A stretch of 37,618 bases of DNA from an uncultured Planctomycetaceae bacterium (GTDB taxonomy: Bacteria; Planctomycetota; Planctomycetia; Planctomycetales; Planctomycetaceae): NCBI GenBank assembly GCA_913031625.1, contig CAJWGB010000023.1:1-37618 (forward strand), in the 5' to 3' direction. This document shows, piece after piece, positions 33,853 through 37,618 of the stretch. The translations under genes and the position numbers were made by a program. The stretch's first letter is position 1. Each line of letters starts with the position of its first letter. Under the pieces are notes generated by a model. That model worked only from the letters and a program-made list of their open reading frames with translations. It did no database searches and was not told the DNA's origin.

Positions 33853-34589
33853 GCCACATGTTGCCCGACTACCCGCGAATACAGCCTCAGACACCATGGC
33901 CCATTCAGGACAGTGTGTCTGAACGAATTCAAATGGCGTTTCGCGCAACGGGGTCGGGAGAACCTGAGCCCGCTGGTGACACTTCAGAGCTGTTGGCAGA
34001 TGGAAGGCTGATTCGATCAGAGCGAATGGCACGTGTGGAAGCGGTGCTGCTGATCTCTCGTGGTGCACTTACCGCAAATCGCCTCGGACAGCTTGCCGGG
34101 CTGTCAGACGCTGCAGAGGTTGCAGAGATGATTGCCACGCTCAACGAAGGTTACGACCGCGGAGGGAGCGCGTTTCGGATTGAACAGACGGCCACCGGCT
34201 ATCTCATGATGACCCGCCCGGCACTTGTCAGCTGGCTTGACCGGCTACACGAACGACAGTCCCAGCTCAAACTGTCTCCCCCGATGATGGAAACGCTCAC
34301 GATCGTTGCGTATCAGCAGCCTGTGACAAGGGCTGGAGTGGAGTCAATTCGGGGAGTTCAGTCTGCGGAAATGATCAGGCAGCTGATTGACCGCGGGCTG
34401 ATTAAGGTGGGAGGAGAGGAAGATTCCCTCGGCCGTCCATTCCTCTATGTCACGACGCGGCAGTTTCTTGACATGTTCGGTTTGGGCCGCGTCCAGGATC
34501 TTCCGGATTATCACTCGATCGGCCGCAAGGCCACCGCGAAAGCTGAGCCGGCAGAATCGATCGAGGAAAATACTTCTCAGGCAGCCTGA
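33849..34589 (+). CDS. scpB: Segregation and condensation protein B
   Basis: Protein of 246 residues. ScpB is the winged-helix kite subunit that works with ScpA and SMC in chromosome condensation. Two winged-helix domains are visible: RMARVEAVLLISRGALTANR, then LGQLAGLSDAAEVAEMIATL (first), and SPPMMETLTIVAYQQPVTRA, GVESIRGVQSAEMIRQLIDR, GLIKVGGEEDSLGRPFLYVT (second). The ~55-residue N-terminal extension is low complexity. The start ATG overlaps the upstream stop by four bases. ScpA is not adjacent, unlike in many bacteria. Confidence 0.92.
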   Translation: MSHMLPDYPRIQPQTPWPIQDSVSERIQMAFRATGSGEPEPAGDTSELLADGRLIRSERMARVEAVLLISRGALTANRLGQLAGLSDAAEVAEMIATLNEGYDRGGSAFRIEQTATGYLMMTRPALVSWLDRLHERQSQLKLSPPMMETLTIVAYQQPVTRAGVESIRGVQSAEMIRQLIDRGLIKVGGEEDSLGRPFLYVTTRQFLDMFGLGRVQDLPDYHSIGRKATAKAEPAESIEENTSQAA

Positions 34590-34636
34590 TTTTGCGTTGC
34601 CGGTCGTTTGAGCGAGGGGTTTGTGATCATCGCCGC

Positions 34637-34658
34637 AGTGGAATTCGCCGGAATTTCC
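34637..34658. repeat. GGAATTC dyad repeat, copy 2
   Basis: AGTGGAATTCGCC followed by GGAATTTCC is nearly the same as 25564-25585; the right arm has one extra T. It lies between the convergent scpB and tmk genes. Confidence 0.55.
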
Positions 34659-34698
34659 TGTGCGTTCTGCACGCATGGGCTTTCATGCAGAGCACCTG

Positions 34699-35412
34699 CT
34701 AAACCGCTTCGTGAACCTCACGAATAATTGCGAGAATCTCGTCGTTGATTGCCTCAACGGGTCGCAGCTGCTGATCACTGTCCAGGCTGCTCACCACGTG
34801 CCATTCTGGTCGAGTGGTCGCTATTTCACGGTAGACCTCACGGACTCCGGCCAGGTAGGTCGTGTCTGCCTCCTGAATGTCCGCTTCCTGCTCCGTGTAA
34901 TCGCGATCACCTTTCCTGCTCACCAGTTCGCGACTCCAGTCCGACGAAATGTCAATGAGGACATTTAATGCGGGGCGAGGAAGCTGGAACACTTCGTGCT
35001 CAATGAGGTCGATCCATTTGAGGAGGTCTGTGCGCTCCTGTCCTGACAGTTTGGCACTCTGGTGAGCAAGATTCGACCCCGTGTATCGATCGAGAATGAC
35101 GATGTCGTTTTCCTGCATGTGCCTTAGCAGCAACTCCCGTGATTCGAATCTGTCACCCGCGTAGAGAACGGCTGCGAGTTGAGGGTGAACCTGGTCAAGG
35201 CTGCCGAATCGACCGTTCAGAAAGTCGCCAATGGCGTGTCCGAAATTCGTTTCTGAATACCGTGGAAACTGAAGGCGTGCGACTGTCAATCCATCTGACC
35301 GCAGCCGCTCCTGCAGCAGTTGTGTCTGTGTTCCTTTGCCGGAGCCATCGATTCCTTCGACTGCGACAAGTGTGGCGACCTGGGTGTCATCCTGCATGAG
35401 TTCTGCTTTCAC
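34699..35412 (-). CDS. tmk: Thymidylate kinase (dTMP kinase)
   Basis: Protein of 237 residues. It phosphorylates dTMP to dTDP. The P-loop is EGIDGSGKGTQ (19-29). PRYSETNFGHAIGDFL and ILDRYTGSNLAHQSAKL match the dTMP-binding and DRY-type motifs, and LNVLIDIS follows. The chosen start is GTG at 35412, which overlaps the MtaB stop (GTGA) and has GCGGAAG before it; an ATG five codons later (35397) is the alternative. It is the last gene of the clpS-mtaB-tmk series. Confidence 0.92.
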   Translation of the reverse strand: MKAELMQDDTQVATLVAVEGIDGSGKGTQTQLLQERLRSDGLTVARLQFPRYSETNFGHAIGDFLNGRFGSLDQVHPQLAAVLYAGDRFESRELLLRHMQENDIVILDRYTGSNLAHQSAKLSGQERTDLLKWIDLIEHEVFQLPRPALNVLIDISSDWSRELVSRKGDRDYTEQEADIQEADTTYLAGVREVYREIATTRPEWHVVSSLDSDQQLRPVEAINDEILAIIREVHEAV

Positions 35413-36704
35413 GCTTCCGCAACGGCAGCTGCACGTTCTGCCGTCATCCCCGTTGTGTCCGCAGACACACCATCACATTCAATGAAACGCCCGAGATCTG
35501 TCTCTGTGCCGGGAACTTCGACCGGGATGTACCACTGATCGGTTCCACGGACATATCCCTCGCGGTCGGCGATTCGCTCGGCAAGCACACGGTGGCTGGA
35601 ATTGATTGCGATTTTTGAGTCGTAGTATTCCTTCGCGAGCTCCCGTTCGAGTCCACTGAGCTGATGGACTCGTTCTTTAATCACGTTCCCGGGGATTTGA
35701 TTGGGATAGTCGGCCGCCGGCGTTCCGTCTCGTCGACTGAATGGAAACACGTGAACCTTCATAAACCGCGCCCGGCGGCATGTCTCCATGGTCTCATGAA
35801 ACTCTTCGTCCGTCTCTCCGGGAAACCCAACAATGACGTCTGTCGTAAACGCCGGATCGTTGCCGAGCTGTTCTCTTATCTGCTCGAGGCGTTCGAGAAA
35901 CCTTGAGACCCGGTATCTACGCCGCATTCTCTGCAGGACGGTGTCAGAACCGCTTTGCAGGGCCGGATGAAACTGCGGGCAGAGATGCTCGCAGTCAGCA
36001 GCAGCCCGGATGAAGTCGTCGTGGACTTCAACCGTTTCAATGCTTGACAGCCGCATCCTCCAGTCGCCCGGGATTTTGTCGAGGCGGCGGAACAGGTCCC
36101 ACAGTCGTTCCGGTTTCTCGCCGGCCGGCAGGTTGTTGGTGTCGATTCCAAAGTGCCCGACATGGACGCCGCTGATCACGATTTCACGATAGCCATTGTC
36201 GATGAGCCGACGGAATTCGTCCTCAATGTCGACGGGGCGCCGACTGCGAATGCCTGGCCGTACAGTCGGGATGATGCAGTAGGAGCACTTGAGAATACAG
36301 CCGTCCTGGATTTTGACGAATGCACGGTGACGTCCCTCGAATTCGCTGATGCCTGGAGGCATGTCCACGATGCCGAACCGCCCAAGCACATCCGGAAGTT
36401 CTCGCTTGTCACGAACGACCTCAATGACATTCGGCAGTTCACTCACCGCCTGTGGATCTCGTGTCGCATAACACCCCATGACGATGGTTTTGGTGCCAGG
36501 GTTTTTTCTGGCGAGCTGGCGGATGACCTGACGTGACTTACTGTCACCAGTGTTGGTAACGGTGCAGGTATTGACCAGACACAGGTCGGCTGATTCGTCG
36601 TCCCTCGCCTCACGAAATCCGCTGCCGGCGAGTGCCTCACGGACCAGCTGCGTCTCGTACTGGTTGACCTTGCAGCCGAGTGTGACGGTTTTAATTGTCG
36701 CCAT
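35409..36704 (-). CDS. mtaB: tRNA (t6A37) methylthiotransferase, MiaB/MtaB family
   Basis: Protein of 431 residues from the ATG at 36704; a frame 13 codons longer exists. It is a radical-SAM methylthiotransferase. The N-terminal UPF0004 domain carries the three cluster cysteines (LGCKVNQYET, NTCTVTNTGD, MGCYATRDP). The radical-SAM motif CxxxCxxC is CILKCSYC, followed by IIPTVRPGIRSR. A TRAM-like C-terminal domain ends the protein. LGCKVNQYE rather than the MiaB-type GCQMN favours MtaB (2-methylthio-t6A37) over MiaB. It overlaps the clpS 3' end by 14 bases and tmk by 4. Confidence 0.9.
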   Translation of the reverse strand: MATIKTVTLGCKVNQYETQLVREALAGSGFREARDDESADLCLVNTCTVTNTGDSKSRQVIRQLARKNPGTKTIVMGCYATRDPQAVSELPNVIEVVRDKRELPDVLGRFGIVDMPPGISEFEGRHRAFVKIQDGCILKCSYCIIPTVRPGIRSRRPVDIEDEFRRLIDNGYREIVISGVHVGHFGIDTNNLPAGEKPERLWDLFRRLDKIPGDWRMRLSSIETVEVHDDFIRAAADCEHLCPQFHPALQSGSDTVLQRMRRRYRVSRFLERLEQIREQLGNDPAFTTDVIVGFPGETDEEFHETMETCRRARFMKVHVFPFSRRDGTPAADYPNQIPGNVIKERVHQLSGLERELAKEYYDSKIAINSSHRVLAERIADREGYVRGTDQWYIPVEVPGTETDLGRFIECDGVSADTTGMTAERAAAVAEA

Positions 36705-37062
36705 CGTTCGTTTCTGGTTCGATCGAAGCGGACATCGAGCCATCGCATCGCTCGATCAGGACATCACGCCCATAGCCATGAATCTGATCCCGTTTCAGCT
36801 CGGCGTGCTCCAGAGTGGTCGTCAGAACAATCGACTTGCCATCACGGTCAACACGCTTGGCAATCTGAAACCCCTTTTCGAGCTCGTGACCAAACAGCTC
36901 CTGCATCATCAACATGACGTATTCGTAGGAGTGGTCATCGTCATCCCAGAGAACCACGTGATAACGAGGTTGCCGTTTCGGTTTTTGACGTTCGCGTTCC
37001 CTCTGGCGTTGAACCGTTTCAATAACCGGCTCGGCTACTGCGGTTTGTCCGTCTTCTTCCAT
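36691..37062 (-). CDS. clpS: ATP-dependent Clp protease adaptor ClpS
   Basis: Protein of 123 residues from the ATG at 37062. ClpS delivers N-degron substrates to ClpAP. The core is present: RYHVVLWDDDDHSYEYVMLM (family pattern Y.V.L.NDD.T...FV), MLMMQELFGHELEKGFQIAK, DGKSIVLTTTLEHAELKRDQI and HGYGRDVLIERC. The family's NDD motif reads WDDDDH here. A basic, Arg/Glu-rich linker precedes the core. Starts at 37113 or 37128 (TTG) would run through a TATAAT-like -10 box, so the shorter start is preferred. It is first of three overlapping genes. Confidence 0.88.
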   Translation of the reverse strand: MEEDGQTAVAEPVIETVQRQRERERQKPKRQPRYHVVLWDDDDHSYEYVMLMMQELFGHELEKGFQIAKRVDRDGKSIVLTTTLEHAELKRDQIHGYGRDVLIERCDGSMSASIEPETNDGDN

Positions 37063-37111
37063 TTTCGGTGCATAAATCAGGTGAGTGGAATAGCTGCCTC
37101 TCAGGTTGCCC

Positions 37112-37117
37112 ATTATA
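37112..37117 (-). promoter_or_regulatory. Candidate -10 box for the clpS-mtaB-tmk operon
   Basis: The minus strand reads TATAAT exactly at 37117-37112, 50 bases before the chosen clpS ATG. No good -35 hexamer lies at the expected distance. The surrounding spacer is AT-rich compared with the rest of the window. Confidence 0.3.
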
Positions 37118-37204
37118 TTGGAATGCAAGTTTCAGAAAAGGTTTTTGAAAAAATTTCGACTGAATAATCTGTTTCCTCCCACCCCAAAATGGCAGAGTTT
37201 GACG

Positions 37205-37618
37205 ATGGACGAAGTGTTCGGGTTTTTGAACGACAACCGGCAGAATTTTGAACAGGAATTGTTCGAATTCCTCGAAATCCCGAGCATCAGCACCGATAGC
37301 CAATACGACCAGGCCGTCCAGAAAGGGGCTGACTGGGTCGTTTCAGCCCTGCAGGGAATGGGCCTCGAAACCGACCTGATTTCCACCAACCGGCATCCGA
37401 TCGTCTTTGCGGAAAGCCCACCCGTGCCCGGAAAACCGGTTGTCCTGGTTTACGGGCATTACGATGTTCAACCCCCGGACCCGCTCGATGAGTGGATCAC
37501 CCCACCGTTCCAGCCCACCGTCCGTAATGGCAACGTCTATGCGAGGGGTGCGACCGATGACAAGGGCCAACTGTATACCCATATCAAAGCGGTAGAAGGC
37601 TGGTTGAAAACCGTGGGC
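37205..37618 (+). CDS. M20-family metallopeptidase (dipeptidase), partial at window edge
   Basis: The frame from the ATG at 37205 is open to the window end (138 codons). It reads NRQNFEQELFEFLEIPSIST, then VVLVYGHYDVQPPDPLDEW and ARGATDDKGQLYTHIKAVE. HYDVQP carries the first metal-binding His and its catalytic Asp, and GATDDKG holds the bridging Asp, as in carnosinase- or CNDP-like M20 dipeptidases. The product would be cytoplasmic, with no signal peptide. It diverges from clpS across a short AT-rich spacer. The dimerisation and C-terminal parts lie outside the window. Confidence 0.88.
   Translation, partial: MDEVFGFLNDNRQNFEQELFEFLEIPSISTDSQYDQAVQKGADWVVSALQGMGLETDLISTNRHPIVFAESPPVPGKPVVLVYGHYDVQPPDPLDEWITPPFQPTVRNGNVYARGATDDKGQLYTHIKAVEGWLKTVG

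Noticed and set aside
33457-34068. 203-codon minus-strand frame across the scpB upstream gene
   Set aside because: Antisense to two genes with a coherent coupled start; sequence shows no family resemblance.
1-37618. CRISPR array, tRNA or rRNA genes, insertion sequences, integrase or phage genes
   Set aside because: No repeat-spacer pattern, no cloverleaf-like or rRNA-like stretch and no transposase, recombinase or capsid-like protein was found on reading both strands.

Overview
The window looks like chromosomal DNA of a planctomycete, most likely family Planctomycetaceae. The inference rests on gene content: DUF1501 and DUF1552 proteins, planctomycete-type cytochrome c domains, several secreted PQQ-like beta-propellers, a DUF1571 protein, a DUF6655-like lipoprotein, and short intergenic repeats. 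No rRNA, tRNA, CRISPR array, transposase, integrase or phage gene was found. I judge it core or long-resident chromosome, not a mobile island.

Layout. (1) 1-6003, minus strand: exopolysaccharide export and polymerisation operon, in order Wza-like lipoprotein, Wzc-like tyrosine autokinase with a Tyr-Gly tail, a Wzy/O-antigen ligase-TPR fusion, and the first codons of a further gene. (2) 6289-8355, plus strand: secreted serine esterase, AlkA-type DNA glycosylase and a decayed DUF4262 gene. (3) 8464-12642, minus strand: a GalU-like nucleotidyltransferase followed by a 1099-residue fusion of a GHMP sugar kinase and a UDPGP-type uridylyltransferase. This is the most unusual coding locus. (4) 13149-20991: three PQQ-like propellers, a sorbosone-dehydrogenase-like propeller, an M29 aminopeptidase and an SRAP protein. 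(5) 21200-28671, minus strand: a two-heme cytochrome fused to a peptidase-like domain, a PaaK-like CoA ligase, a ThuA-like protein, DUF1552 and DUF1501. (6) 28938-33852: a DUF6655-like lipoprotein, Lgt, PanC, DUF1571 and a small membrane-anchored protein. (7) 33849-37618: ScpB, then Tmk, MtaB and ClpS in an overlapping minus-strand operon, and the start of an M20 dipeptidase running off the window.

How the genes work together. Region 1 would polymerise and export a surface polysaccharide. Region 3 would produce an activated nucleotide sugar in two steps (phosphorylation, then uridylyl transfer), possibly feeding such polymers. Regions 4 and 5 are mainly exported oxidoreductase-like and accessory proteins of the kind planctomycetes carry in large paralogous sets; their substrates cannot be read from sequence. 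Regions 6 and 7 are mostly housekeeping (lipoprotein modification, pantothenate and dTTP synthesis, tRNA modification, proteolysis, chromosome segregation).

Non-coding structure deserves attention. There are two copies of an inverted repeat of the CACAGAGA type with equal-length loops, a GC-rich hairpin, two copies of a GGAATTC dyad, and a structured 350-bp leader upstream of one propeller gene.
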